Both the position numbers and the translations under genes were made by a program. Positions 37,008-47,408 of a DNA stretch of 58,599 nt are shown piece after piece. This DNA comes from an uncultured Clostridia bacterium. Lineage in GTDB: Bacteria > Bacillota > Clostridia > Christensenellales > UBA1242. The DNA is taken from assembly GCA_944348085.1 (NCBI GenBank), contig CALVMU010000006.1:1-58599 (forward strand), in the 5' to 3' direction. The number at the start of each line of letters is the position of its first letter. Position 1 is the first letter of the stretch. A model generated the notes under the pieces. The model searched no databases and was not told where the DNA came from. It saw nothing but the letters and a program-made list of their open reading frames with translations.

Positions 37008-37964
37008 ATGAAAAAAGACAACCAAAAGAAATATAAAGTTATTGTGATGACCGAGCCAGGTGTTGACGATGCCACCTGTCTTGTTTTGATGATGGCAGAT
37101 CCGCGAATTGACATCAAGCTTATCACAACTTTGCGCGGAAATGTGCCAATTGAAACTTGCACAAGAAACATGCTTCATATTTTGGACCTTTACGACAAAG
37201 ATATTCCTGTTGCAAAAGGCGAGCCAAAAGCACTATACCGAAACAGCCCAACTGCTGAATACATCCATCAAAAAGAAGGGCTAGGTGGCTATATTCCGCC
37301 AAAGAAGACATTGCATAAATGCATAAAAGAAGATGCGATTGAGGCAATGTATAGGGTTCTTAAAGAAGGCGATGGCGACATCATTCCAATCGTTTTAAGC
37401 CCTCACACAAACATTGCAATGCTTATTTTAAAGCACCCTGACATTATCGAAAAAATCCCTTGCATATATTTTGAAGGCGCTTCACCTTATGGTGTGCCAG
37501 GTTTCCCTGACCACATTTCTTTCAACATATCTTCTGACCCAGAAGCCTTCAAGATTGTTTTGGACAGCAAAATTCCCCTCTATATGATTCCTTCAGATAT
37601 GGGAAGACGCAAGGCTCACCTTGACGAAAAATTTGTCTACGCTCTCAAGGACTTAAATGATAGCGGAAACTTTATTTTCCAAATGGACACTGGCTATTGG
37701 GAGCCTGGTTTCCCAGACAAACGAATTGCCACCAACGACACCTGCGCTTACTACTTTTTGGTGCATCCAGAACTGTTTCAAACAGTGCAATGCGAGGTGG
37801 AAGTTGACTGCGACCTTGAGCCTGGAAAAACCTATATGAATTTTACAGAAAACGGACATGTCAAAATGGCGGTCGCAATAAAGCGAAAAAAGTTTTTAAA
37901 ATTGTTTTATAATCAGGTCAAAAATCTTAAAAAAATAAAATTAAAAAATTTTAATAGAGCATAA
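37008..37964 (+). CDS. Inosine-uridine nucleoside hydrolase-like protein
   Basis: A 318-aa protein of the nucleoside hydrolase fold. The N-terminal calcium-site motif reads MTEPGVDDATCL in place of DxDPGxDDA, so the first aspartate is missing and the second is glutamate. Later segments (IVLSPHTNIAMLILKHP, GVPGFPDHISFNISSDPEAF, ATNDTCAYYFLVHPE) match the family, including the Asn/Asp residues near the end. It may hydrolyse nucleosides or a related N-riboside; activity is uncertain because of the motif change. The mRNA looks leaderless. Confidence 0.78.
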   Translation: MKKDNQKKYKVIVMTEPGVDDATCLVLMMADPRIDIKLITTLRGNVPIETCTRNMLHILDLYDKDIPVAKGEPKALYRNSPTAEYIHQKEGLGGYIPPKKTLHKCIKEDAIEAMYRVLKEGDGDIIPIVLSPHTNIAMLILKHPDIIEKIPCIYFEGASPYGVPGFPDHISFNISSDPEAFKIVLDSKIPLYMIPSDMGRRKAHLDEKFVYALKDLNDSGNFIFQMDTGYWEPGFPDKRIATNDTCAYYFLVHPELFQTVQCEVEVDCDLEPGKTYMNFTENGHVKMAVAIKRKKFLKLFYNQVKNLKKIKLKNFNRA

Positions 37965-37990
37965 CCAGTTTTGCTCTATTTTTTATTTTT
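37953..37990 (+). terminator. Terminator after the nucleoside hydrolase-like gene
   Basis: A 9-bp stem (AATAGAGCA with TGCTCTATT) overlaps the stop codon and is followed by T-rich sequence. Confidence 0.8.
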
Positions 37991-38264
37991 GCGCTTTAAA
38001 ATAAAGGAGAAAAAAGGTTAAAAAATTATTTTTTAACGATTTTTTTATGTTTTTTTAATATTTTTTTATGATTTTTTATTAATTTTTCAATAATTTTGAT
38101 TAAAAAGTATTTTTCCGCTATTTTTGCAAACAATTTTTTATAGATATTTATTTATAAAATAAATATTTATTATATAAATAAAAATGTCGAATTTATTTTG
38201 AATTTTCCCTCTTGTGTGATAAAATCAAATTGTAAAAAAAATGTCGAATTAGGAGTAAGGGTTT
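37991..38264. other. AT-rich intergenic region before the giant surface-protein gene
   Basis: About 270 bp of almost pure A and T with many T-runs. It holds the promoter at 38198-38225 and two copies of a 14-nt direct repeat, AAAAATGTCGAATT (38180-38193 and 38237-38250). I see no gene or RNA in it. Confidence 0.6.
38198..38225 (+). promoter_or_regulatory. Promoter of the giant surface-protein gene
   Basis: TTGAAT and TAAAAT are 16 nt apart. The 14-nt direct repeat copies flank it on both sides, so they are candidate operator sites. Confidence 0.55.
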
Positions 38265-41200
38265 ATGAAAACAAAAAAACTGTTTAATTCAATTTGTTTA
38301 ACATTTGTCTTGATTGGTGCGCTTATCGGCGGACTGTTTTTATCAGGCGAAAAAAATTTTATCTCGTCAGATGCTGCTTTTACTGAATATACCGAAATCA
38401 CAAACAATCTGCCAGAATATTTAAATCGCGAAGGTGGCATTGCAAGAACATCTGATGACAGCATCATTCTTCTTGACGCTACAACCAATAACACCTTTTC
38501 TCTTTCAATTGCAGCTGATGAAAATGACAAAATCACAGGCACAGGAGAAAACACTGACAAACAAAATTACTCTTACAAAATTTCAGACACAGAATACTAT
38601 TACTTCAACTTTACAAACGCCCTTTCTCTTTACAAAGATGTGACAAATCAGCAAGACTATACAAATCAAGCAAACCTGTTGGGGACCACCTCTATTGAAA
38701 ATTTTGCAAGTCCTCATACAAACGCTTTCCCAGTCGATGGTCTTTCAGTGCCACCTCAAAAACTGAATGTAAACTTTAAAATTGGTCCAACATTTTCTGT
38801 TGATACTCAAAATCAGCAAAAAATCATAACATTAGAAGAAGGTTTATACACCCTTGTGATTCCTATGACAAGATGGTATACATATGATGGCGGGCTGACT
38901 TACGCGACTGACTCATCTGACACAGTTCAAATTGAATATACCTTTATGATTTTCAACTCAAGCACCTACTTTAACTCAACAACCGGTCTTCAAAACGCAA
39001 CAATGTTAAACACAGAAAATGTGGCCTTGACAAACAACAGCGGTTATTCAATGTTCTATTACTACAACTACACCTCCACTTCTCTTCCAAAATTCTCCTA
39101 TAACCCTTATGTTTATCAAATCACTGTAAACTTCACCGACTATAATCAAAACAGTTTCTATCGCAAAGTGGAATATAACGGAAATGGTTTTAACATCAAA
39201 GATTCAAACGGAGACCTTGTCAGTGAAGGCGAAGAGTATATTATGACTGGCTATGATGATGAAAGCAAGGAGGCATACATAACTTTCAACGAACTTGGCA
39301 GTTACGACATTTCATTTGAATATCTCTATCGCGTTGAAGACAGCAATGAAATTTTTGAGCTTCCTTTTGACCAGCTTCAATCTGATTCATCACTCATCCA
39401 ATACAACAAGGCACAAAGACTTTATATCTATGGCTACCAAACCATGTATACCAACTTCAACGAACCTGTCGACTCTGCCACAAACCAGCGCCAATCAAGA
39501 GAACTGAAAACAATTTCAGAGGACAAAACAACTTTTGAGCAGTCAGCAGATATCACCGCTTTGTTTATGGCTGATGGAAGTGCCCCTACCCAACATAGTT
39601 CAAGTCAATATGTTATCAGAAATGGCACTAACAATTTACAATCAGCAGTTCAAGCTTTCTTAAAAAAAGATAACGCACCATCACCAGTAACAACAAACCA
39701 AGTGCCTATCAGATTTTTGTCAAATGTAAACCTTAAAACAGGCACTGGCACAGGAAATGAGAATGCAGCAAGCTGGATCTTCTCTGTTAGCGGAAGTGGA
39801 ACCTCATTGACTTTGGCTTCATCTTCAGCCTTTACAAATGAAAATCAAAACACACCTGGCACTTATGTTTATATCATTCAATATCAATTTGACAGCTATC
39901 TTGGCGAAGGTGGCGTGCAACAAAGCGCTTACTATCACTATCAAATCTTCTATTTCCAAATCACAAACGAAACACCTGCTGTGACTGTTGTGGATGCAAA
40001 TGGCAACAATTTCTCAACCACAAGATATACAAACAAGTCAGTTTATCTTATCAATGAATCAACTGACAGCCCATACAACGCCGATGTAACAATTGAGGTG
40101 AACATTTATAACTATGTGACAAAGCAATCTCAAACAATTGAATTTGCATCATTGCAAAACTTTGACAGCTCAACTTATACATATTATTCATCATTAGACG
40201 GAGAGAAAGCCCCTAGCGCTCACATCGGAAAAGAGGCTGTTCATATCGACAGCGAAAGCGCAAATGCCAACAGAAGATTTACAATCAGCTATCGCTCAAC
40301 AATGACAAGCAACAACTCTTACACCTTCACAATTGACACAGATGAAATTTCCTTTGCCTCTCCTCGTCTTGCTGAAGAAGGCTCAGACGGAAGCTATTCG
40401 CTGGGCAGAGACATAACAGAGCCTACAACAAACTCACCTTTCGCTTTTGCTTGGAACGAAAAAGCGAGTGGTGCAACAACCCGTGGCTATGTGAAATATT
40501 TCCCACTTAAAGCAATTGACTATTACAACAATAAAAACATAACATCAAATTTGCAACTTTTACTCAACCAACTTCTGACAATTGGCGTTGTGCCAGTTTC
40601 TTACAAAATTGACTTTGCAAATAGCTCTGCTTGGAGCCCTATTTCAACAAATGCTTACGGACTCAGCACAATTGCAGGCACAAGCGTTAAAACCGATGCT
40701 GGACTTTATCTTATCGAAGTGTATGACATTGCAGGAAATGTTGGCTATGACATCTTTGTGCTTGACAACACCGAGCCTCGCTTTATTAAGATCACAGAGG
40801 CTGACACAACCAGTCTTGAAATCCTGTCAGCGTCAGATGTGATTGCTGTCAGCGATGCAACCGTTTCAATCAACTGGGGCGACTATAAAGGCATCATTTT
40901 GCAAAACTCAACTGAAAGCACTTTTAAAGATATCACCCCTTACGAATATGCAAACTTAATAGTTGATTCCAAAGTTGCTCGTGAAGCTTTAGAAAACACT
41001 TTGACAACTTATACCAACGTGGCGACAAACTCCAACATCAGATACCTTTCACAGCTTTCAAGCTTTGGATATGTTGACACTGGTTTGCCTTATGCAAGCA
41101 ACTATCTTGTTATTGAAATTGACGACAATTTTGCAGTAAAAGACGCTGGCTCTGACAATTTCACCCTTCAATCAGGCAACAGCTTTACTCTTGAGCTGAT

Positions 41201-44200
41201 GTCGGATGACGGCGTAGCAAATGAAGGAACTTATCAATTTTTGGTGCGTGACGCATCAAACACTCGAAGTGGAGGAAATGCACTCAGCAGTTTGCAATCT
41301 TTCCCAAGTGCAATCTTATCGGTGACAGTCACATCTGACTCTTCAAGACTTTTCATCACAGATGAAGAAGGCAATATTCTCACTCAAGCAGGTTTCTCTT
41401 TGACGGGAGAATTCTATAAAGACGGGACTGGAAAGCTTGACAAAATCCAAAATGAAACCTTTAACACCTTGTCAGGTCTCACTTATCGATACGCTTACTA
41501 CTCACCTATCACAAACGATGCTTCAATCAATCTTTCTTATGTGCCTTTTGCATCTGACGGCTCAACTGTTGCTCTTATAACCTTGAAACATTATGAGTAT
41601 AAGCCAGTGATAGAATCTGGAAATGTGGCTTATTATGACATTGATATGGCAAATCCGTCATCGTCAATAACAGTTTTCGACATTAATCAAACACCGTCTG
41701 GTGAGACTGGCAAGCAGCAAACATTCCAAATTGCGCTTGGCACAAGCGATTATCCACTTGCTGGAAGATATGTGATAACCAGAACTTATCAAACACAAAA
41801 TGATGAAAATGTCTATGATTATTATGAAAGAACAATAACGATCGACATTGATCCATACAACCTTATCACACCTATTGAACCTGTGACTGAAAATTCAGAA
41901 GATGGAACATCGACTTCAAAAAGCTGGTATGAAAGTTTGGTCGGTGGCGAAATTGTATTAAGCATGTATAGCGGTGCTGAGCAATCTTCAATTCAAGTAT
42001 CTTTCCCATTTGACAACAAGGGAAATGTGAGTGACAGCTTCTACAACGGCGAATGGACTGCAGGACAAGAAAATCAAATCCCAACCATTTCGGTTGAAGG
42101 AAGCAAACTTCCTATGAGTTTGAATATTCCACAATATAAATATACTACCAAAGCTGATTATCATGGCGCCAATGAGAAAGACAACTACACAGACAACTCT
42201 TTCTCAGTGGAAGAAAACAACAATCTTTCTTACTATGGAAATGCTTATATTGAGCCACAAAGCAATCTTGAGAATCCTTCTTCATACATCGTCTATGTTG
42301 AAAACATTCCTGTAGAAACATTTGAGAGCTATGACGATGCTGTTGACTACTTAAACAGCGCCTCAATCACTCCTTATGAAGTTTTGGCAGTTGTTGAATT
42401 TACAGAAACAAACGGACAAACACAGTACTATTCAACAAATGGCACAACAAACAACGGATACCTTGTGTTCTACAACGCTTCGATGGACGGCGTGGACGAC
42501 GGCGGCTTCCCAACCGTAAGTGACCAAGAAGAAGCAGGTCCATTCTATCAAGCTGGAAGATACATTGTAACCCTCTATCAAGCAAGCAATCAAGCGGCAA
42601 GCTCAAGTTTCCGTCGCTTCTATAGATTTGCCTTTGAAATCACTTCGCAAGCGCCAGAGGCAGAAGTCATCAATGCCTCAACTGGTGAGATTTTGACTGA
42701 AGTGACACCTCCTCAAACTTCAAATGGCGTGACAACAATGACCTACTATACAAATTCAAACAGCCTTAGATTTGAGTGGGAAGTGCCAACGAGCGAATAT
42801 TTGGCTAAAATTGATGAAAGTGCCATTGCCGTTAACTACCACTCTTCTGCAAGCGATGCGACAGGAACTGCTATTACAAGTTTCAATATTTCAGGCACAA
42901 ACACACGCTCTTTCAATATTGATTTGACAGAAAGCCAGATCACGGAAGCTGGCGCTTACCTTACTGTAACGATGCAGTTTGAAGGTCATGACACTCGTTA
43001 CTACGATCAACTTCAAATCATTGTGCGCTTTGACACAACTGCTCCAACTGAAAACTTGAAAACTTTGATTTCAAACTATGCAAAATCAACTGGTGGGCAA
43101 CTTGACAATGCTTACCTTTGGGCAAATGCTCGAGAAAACTACACCTTCTCGGAAAGCTCAACCAATGGCTCTGACTCAAAAGCTGTAGCTTACTCTTACA
43201 CTCCAAGCGCTGGCAACTATCGCGGTTTTGCCTTTACTGTGACAGGAGATTTCTTTACAACAACACTGAATAACACCCTTTCTTCTGCAACCTTTAACGG
43301 CACACAAGAAGTTTATTACAGAAGCATTGGCGAGACAGACAACGAGACAGACAATTATCTTCAAAGCTTTGTTTCAGCAACAACAAAAGACACCTTCGTT
43401 CCTTCAGCGTTTATTCAATACGACAACAACCCTCCTAGCGCACCTGAAGGCTATGGCGTTTATGAAATTGTTGAAATTGATGCCGCTGGCAATATGGTGA
43501 CCTATCTTGTCAACTACATTGACTCTGAAAACTTGAATAATGCCATGACTTTTGAGCGTTTATCAAGCAGTGACAACACCTTGACCACTATAGTAGCAGA
43601 CGCACAAATCTTGCAAGGCGCAAACTTCTATTCAGGCACTGGCATGAGCATAACAAGCCTTGACTATCAAAACAATCCTTGGGGATTTTATAGTGTAACC
43701 TTAAACGATGGCGCAACTTCCCACTACATGCTCTCACCTGCCCTTTCTGACAACCAAATCTATCAAGTTTCAGAATTAAATGGGCAAAAAGTGCTCAGTG
43801 CAGTAAACCTCAGCCAAGTCTTCCCAGCATCAATTGCTTCATCTTCATCAAAACATTCAATGGTGTTTGGAGACAGCCTAAGCGGACAAACCCATCGCGT
43901 CTATATGACAATCATGAACGCAAACCTTATCACAAACACCATCAGTGGCAACGAAAATCAAGCAATTCTTGAAATCACAGTTCCAACATCAGCCCAAGTT
44001 GCTTCAACCACAATCGGACATGTTTATCCTGTTTCAATTGAAGTTTATCAATTTGTAAATGGAAATTGGCAAACATCCCCTCTGTTTGCTTCTTCACAGA
44101 CAGAAGCAAGCTATGGCACTTGGACCCCTTCAACTTCAGTTGATGGAAACATCACAATCAGCACAATTTCAAGTGCATCAAGTGATATTCTTCGAATCAC

Positions 44201-46670
44201 TGTCAATATTGGTTCAAACACCAAAATCAGATACAACATCACAGACAACTTTGGAAACGAAATTACAATCATTCAAATTGCAAACGAGCCTTCTTTCAAC
44301 GAAATAACTGGTGGCAACTATGTTTACACAATCGAGCAAGGCGGAAACGACACTCTTTATCTTGCAGACCAGTCACTCACCTTCTCTTACAACACTCAGC
44401 TCTATGGATCAGTTATTGAGGCTTATATCAACAACGCTTGGCAACCTTATGACGGCTTTACAGAATCAACATCAAACTATATTCGCTCAATGACCTTCAC
44501 TTCAAGTGCAGTAACTTACAATGATGTTTATCGCATTTCAATCTATGACGCAGAAGATGACGAACATGCAGAAGAGCCTTTAAGAACAGTTTATCTGAAA
44601 CTTTACAACGCTCTTCCTGAATATTCTGAAACAAGAAACACGGCAAACATCAATCACAACTATCTGCAAATGCGTGATAGAAATGGTGAAGTCCTTACTG
44701 ATGGCATAACAATGCCAGGTCAATCGGTCTCATTCCGTGGACAACTTTTGACTGCAAACGCTCTCAGCTTTACCACCTATTCACAAAATGTTACTCTTTC
44801 ATTTACAGACGGTCAAGCTTTGGTTTCTTCAAACGACACCTTCAATCAATTCAGCACTTTGGGCTACAGCGTTTATCTCTATGACGAGGCCAACAACGAT
44901 TGGATAAATCTAAACGAATATTATGAAGGTTATCAATTCTCAGGGCCTGGACAATACACAATTCTTGTCAAATATGATGACGGACAGTTCTCAGAAGAAA
45001 ACTTCTTCACAAACATGTGCAAACTCTTCTATCTTGAAATTCTTGATTCTTCAACAATTTACTACCACATCACTGTAGACGGCGTGGAAGTTGAAAAATC
45101 AGAAATTCTCTATACAAACAGCAGTGGCAGAACTTTTGAATCGACTTACATCGTTGGCGTAAGCTATGACGACAACTCTCGCGTCAACATTGCTTGGAAT
45201 GAAGACGAAGAGCTGGGACTTACTTACAGCATCACCGCTCAATATTCTGTTGCAGACGGAGTTTATGTTGAAGAATACAGCTACAACTGCACCACATCTT
45301 CTGGCTACTTTGCAATCATCTATATTGCACCAAGCACAAACTTTGTCACAACTCTCAGTTATGAAGATTCGACTGGTTCACTTGCTCAAATTGAAGGCAA
45401 CTCACTAAGTGTTTACGCAACTGAAGCAGAAACCAATTTTGATAGATTGAAAATCAACTTCAGATCTTATTACGGAATTTCACAAAACAGAGTTAATGTG
45501 CGCGTTGAAAAATATGTAAACGGAAGCTACATGGCAATTGATGTTGCAACCTATTCTTCTACAAGCGAATTAAGCTATTTCTATCTTGACAGAGCAGGCA
45601 GCTACAGAATCTATTTTGAAGACTCATGCGAACCTGCAAACACACACATGTTTGGCAACAATTCTTATCTGACTGTGACATTTATAAGCGAAGTGCCATT
45701 CTTCATCTCTTATGAAGTGGACACCGGCGAAGTTGATGAAAGCGGTCAGCCAATCACAGAAACTTATGTTGGCGAAAAGGTTCAACGAGCAGTTTATAAC
45801 CACCCAGTCACAATCAACCTTTACAACATTTCAAATTATTTCCAAGGCTACCCAACAATCACTGTCAGAAGAAATGGTCAAACAATGACAATTTCAAACC
45901 CTAACGCAACAAGCTACACCTTCTCAGACCCAGGCTACTACTCAATATCATTCAGTGCAATTTCTCGTGAAAATGGAATGGCAATCAGACAAAACGAATA
46001 CAATTTTACAATCATCAATTCTGAAGAATCTCGATATGCTTATTCATTTGCAAATTATCAAAACTATTATGTCAAGAGCATAGTCAGAGATGGCGTTGAC
46101 ATAACACAAAGTTTGATGGACCTCACTGACTTTGACACAATTGTTATCGACGGTTCTCGCTATCTGTCTGAGTTTGTTTTAAGCTTTGGTGACGAGCAAA
46201 CAGGTGCTGGAAGATATCAAATCACAATCTCTTCAAATCAAAGCGCGCTCAGCTCAATCTTGCAAGAAGACTTTACATTTGATGTTTGGATCAACAGCGC
46301 AACTCCTCCTCTCACAATTTCTGTGGCTGAAGGCGGAAGCACATCTGGCACAATAACTGTTACGCTCAATGTTCAAAACTTCTACAACGCAATCGGTGAC
46401 AGCTATATTGTTGTGGGTCAAAACACATATCAATTTAACTCAAGCACACTTTCAAGCTATGGCGAAGTTGCAACTTTTGAAATCAACACGACAGGCACTT
46501 GGTATATTCAAGTTTACTCGGCAAGCGGAAACCTTCTCTATTCTTACAAGGTTTACCGAACCGAACCGCTCAATGTGTTCTCAATCATTGCAATTGTGAT
46601 TGCTGTGATAGTGCTTATCATCATTATCATCATCACAATCAGACTTAGAAAACGCCAGAGAGTTAAATAA
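38265..46670 (+). CDS. Giant surface-anchored protein, 2801 aa
   Basis: The largest gene in the window. It has an N-terminal signal/anchor helix (about 8-28), roughly 2700 residues of beta-rich, Ser/Thr/Asn/Tyr-rich extracellular sequence, and a C-terminal membrane helix (FSIIAIVIAVIVLIIIIIIT) followed by a basic tail RLRKRQRVK. No LPxTG sorting signal is seen, so the protein is held by the C-terminal helix. Recurring phrases (GxYxITI, AGRYIVTxYQ, AGxYxIYFED) suggest many Ig-like or cadherin-like modules. An adhesin or structural surface layer role is likely; the specific family is not recognised. The ATG follows AGGAGTAAGG. Confidence 0.85.
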   Translation: MKTKKLFNSICLTFVLIGALIGGLFLSGEKNFISSDAAFTEYTEITNNLPEYLNREGGIARTSDDSIILLDATTNNTFSLSIAADENDKITGTGENTDKQNYSYKISDTEYYYFNFTNALSLYKDVTNQQDYTNQANLLGTTSIENFASPHTNAFPVDGLSVPPQKLNVNFKIGPTFSVDTQNQQKIITLEEGLYTLVIPMTRWYTYDGGLTYATDSSDTVQIEYTFMIFNSSTYFNSTTGLQNATMLNTENVALTNNSGYSMFYYYNYTSTSLPKFSYNPYVYQITVNFTDYNQNSFYRKVEYNGNGFNIKDSNGDLVSEGEEYIMTGYDDESKEAYITFNELGSYDISFEYLYRVEDSNEIFELPFDQLQSDSSLIQYNKAQRLYIYGYQTMYTNFNEPVDSATNQRQSRELKTISEDKTTFEQSADITALFMADGSAPTQHSSSQYVIRNGTNNLQSAVQAFLKKDNAPSPVTTNQVPIRFLSNVNLKTGTGTGNENAASWIFSVSGSGTSLTLASSSAFTNENQNTPGTYVYIIQYQFDSYLGEGGVQQSAYYHYQIFYFQITNETPAVTVVDANGNNFSTTRYTNKSVYLINESTDSPYNADVTIEVNIYNYVTKQSQTIEFASLQNFDSSTYTYYSSLDGEKAPSAHIGKEAVHIDSESANANRRFTISYRSTMTSNNSYTFTIDTDEISFASPRLAEEGSDGSYSLGRDITEPTTNSPFAFAWNEKASGATTRGYVKYFPLKAIDYYNNKNITSNLQLLLNQLLTIGVVPVSYKIDFANSSAWSPISTNAYGLSTIAGTSVKTDAGLYLIEVYDIAGNVGYDIFVLDNTEPRFIKITEADTTSLEILSASDVIAVSDATVSINWGDYKGIILQNSTESTFKDITPYEYANLIVDSKVAREALENTLTTYTNVATNSNIRYLSQLSSFGYVDTGLPYASNYLVIEIDDNFAVKDAGSDNFTLQSGNSFTLELMSDDGVANEGTYQFLVRDASNTRSGGNALSSLQSFPSAILSVTVTSDSSRLFITDEEGNILTQAGFSLTGEFYKDGTGKLDKIQNETFNTLSGLTYRYAYYSPITNDASINLSYVPFASDGSTVALITLKHYEYKPVIESGNVAYYDIDMANPSSSITVFDINQTPSGETGKQQTFQIALGTSDYPLAGRYVITRTYQTQNDENVYDYYERTITIDIDPYNLITPIEPVTENSEDGTSTSKSWYESLVGGEIVLSMYSGAEQSSIQVSFPFDNKGNVSDSFYNGEWTAGQENQIPTISVEGSKLPMSLNIPQYKYTTKADYHGANEKDNYTDNSFSVEENNNLSYYGNAYIEPQSNLENPSSYIVYVENIPVETFESYDDAVDYLNSASITPYEVLAVVEFTETNGQTQYYSTNGTTNNGYLVFYNASMDGVDDGGFPTVSDQEEAGPFYQAGRYIVTLYQASNQAASSSFRRFYRFAFEITSQAPEAEVINASTGEILTEVTPPQTSNGVTTMTYYTNSNSLRFEWEVPTSEYLAKIDESAIAVNYHSSASDATGTAITSFNISGTNTRSFNIDLTESQITEAGAYLTVTMQFEGHDTRYYDQLQIIVRFDTTAPTENLKTLISNYAKSTGGQLDNAYLWANARENYTFSESSTNGSDSKAVAYSYTPSAGNYRGFAFTVTGDFFTTTLNNTLSSATFNGTQEVYYRSIGETDNETDNYLQSFVSATTKDTFVPSAFIQYDNNPPSAPEGYGVYEIVEIDAAGNMVTYLVNYIDSENLNNAMTFERLSSSDNTLTTIVADAQILQGANFYSGTGMSITSLDYQNNPWGFYSVTLNDGATSHYMLSPALSDNQIYQVSELNGQKVLSAVNLSQVFPASIASSSSKHSMVFGDSLSGQTHRVYMTIMNANLITNTISGNENQAILEITVPTSAQVASTTIGHVYPVSIEVYQFVNGNWQTSPLFASSQTEASYGTWTPSTSVDGNITISTISSASSDILRITVNIGSNTKIRYNITDNFGNEITIIQIANEPSFNEITGGNYVYTIEQGGNDTLYLADQSLTFSYNTQLYGSVIEAYINNAWQPYDGFTESTSNYIRSMTFTSSAVTYNDVYRISIYDAEDDEHAEEPLRTVYLKLYNALPEYSETRNTANINHNYLQMRDRNGEVLTDGITMPGQSVSFRGQLLTANALSFTTYSQNVTLSFTDGQALVSSNDTFNQFSTLGYSVYLYDEANNDWINLNEYYEGYQFSGPGQYTILVKYDDGQFSEENFFTNMCKLFYLEILDSSTIYYHITVDGVEVEKSEILYTNSSGRTFESTYIVGVSYDDNSRVNIAWNEDEELGLTYSITAQYSVADGVYVEEYSYNCTTSSGYFAIIYIAPSTNFVTTLSYEDSTGSLAQIEGNSLSVYATEAETNFDRLKINFRSYYGISQNRVNVRVEKYVNGSYMAIDVATYSSTSELSYFYLDRAGSYRIYFEDSCEPANTHMFGNNSYLTVTFISEVPFFISYEVDTGEVDESGQPITETYVGEKVQRAVYNHPVTINLYNISNYFQGYPTITVRRNGQTMTISNPNATSYTFSDPGYYSISFSAISRENGMAIRQNEYNFTIINSEESRYAYSFANYQNYYVKSIVRDGVDITQSLMDLTDFDTIVIDGSRYLSEFVLSFGDEQTGAGRYQITISSNQSALSSILQEDFTFDVWINSATPPLTISVAEGGSTSGTITVTLNVQNFYNAIGDSYIVVGQNTYQFNSSTLSSYGEVATFEINTTGTWYIQVYSASGNLLYSYKVYRTEPLNVFSIIAIVIAVIVLIIIIIITIRLRKRQRVK

Positions 46671-46673
46671 ACC

Positions 46674-46706
46674 AAAAAACGCATTAAATTTTAATGCGTT
46701 TTTTTC
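46674..46706. terminator. Bidirectional terminator after the giant gene
   Basis: An 11-bp stem (AACGCATTAAA with TTTAATGCGTT) sits between convergent genes with A6 before and T6 after. Confidence 0.85.
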
Positions 46707-47245
46707 TTGCTATCAACAAAACTAAAATTTTCATCTTTGACTTTAATGCAATAGTTTTTGTTTATCAAAAGCGCGCCTCTATAAAAAATTTTGGTGCATT
46801 TCAGCTCTTCTCCTTGCCTATATTTGATTTTGTAAAAGTTAAAGCCCAAAATGTTTAAAAAAGGATTGATATAGAACAGCTTGTTTTTGACATAAACAAT
46901 TCCGATCATGATCAGAATTATCACAAACACAACAAACATCGAAACGCGTGAAAGGTCAAAGGTGATTGCAAAAAGCACAAAAAGCGAAAAATAACCCAAA
47001 AAGTGCCGATCTGTTATGTTTTCTGCCTCTAAAATGACAACATCAACCGATTTGTTGTCAGATTTATGAATTTCAAGCCACAAGCCCAAAAGCCCAAGAA
47101 AAATAAGAAGCAAAAGCAAAACAAAAACAAGCGTGTTGATCACATTGAAAGTCAGGTTGTCATTGACAATTTCAACAATCTCTTTCAAAAGAATCAGCAC
47201 ATACATTGGAATAAAAGCACTCAAAAACAATAAAACATCCTTCAT
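46691..47245 (-). CDS. Hypothetical membrane protein, 184 aa
   Basis: Four hydrophobic helices are visible in two pairs (MKDVLLFLSAFIPMYVLILL, NTLVFVLLLLLIFLGLLGLW, then FSLFVLFAITF and FVVFVIILIMIGIVYVKN), with a C-terminal cytosolic beta-type domain of about 60 residues (KIKYRQGEELKCTKIFYRG). The family is not recognised. Its promoter (47252-47280) predicts a transcript starting exactly at the ATG, and there is no Shine-Dalgarno. Confidence 0.7.
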   Translation of the reverse strand: MKDVLLFLSAFIPMYVLILLKEIVEIVNDNLTFNVINTLVFVLLLLLIFLGLLGLWLEIHKSDNKSVDVVILEAENITDRHFLGYFSLFVLFAITFDLSRVSMFVVFVIILIMIGIVYVKNKLFYINPFLNILGFNFYKIKYRQGEELKCTKIFYRGALLINKNYCIKVKDENFSFVDSKKKTH

Positions 47246-47251
47246 GCTTTT

Positions 47252-47280
47252 ATTATCTTCAAAAGCTTTATAAATATCAA
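47252..47280 (-). promoter_or_regulatory. Promoter giving a leaderless mRNA (gene at 46691-47245)
   Basis: TTGATA and GATAAT are 17 nt apart on the minus strand; the -10 box is followed by AAAAGCATG, so the start site coincides with the ATG. Confidence 0.55.
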
Positions 47281-47306
47281 AAAAGACCGCCTTTGCAGTC
47301 TTTTTT
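47279..47306. terminator. Terminator after the LRR operon
   Basis: The minus strand reads GACTGC-AAAG-GCGGTC followed by T6, directly after the stop of the 33-aa frame. A near copy of this terminator occurs at 48667-48695. Confidence 0.7.
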
Positions 47307-47408
47307 CTACTTTTTCTTAGTCTTTACATTGTCAACGCCAAAATATAAATCGTTAAGGTCACGCAAACTTTGCTTAAGCTCTTCCCTCTTTTTATTCATC
47401 TTTTCCAT
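47307..47408 (-). CDS. Small basic peptide downstream of the LRR gene
   Basis: A 33-aa frame ([20 protein letters not shown], then [13 protein letters not shown]) overlaps the end of the LRR gene and stops right before the terminator. AGGAGG lies 6 nt upstream of the ATG, though it is inside the LRR coding region. A related stretch (QSLKSSDLYFSGEKTK) follows the WG-repeat gene at about 50635-50690 without a start codon. The conserved QSL...DLYF...TK pattern argues that the frame is real. Confidence 0.45.
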   Translation of the reverse strand: MEKMNKKREELKQSLRDLNDLYFGVDNVKTKKK

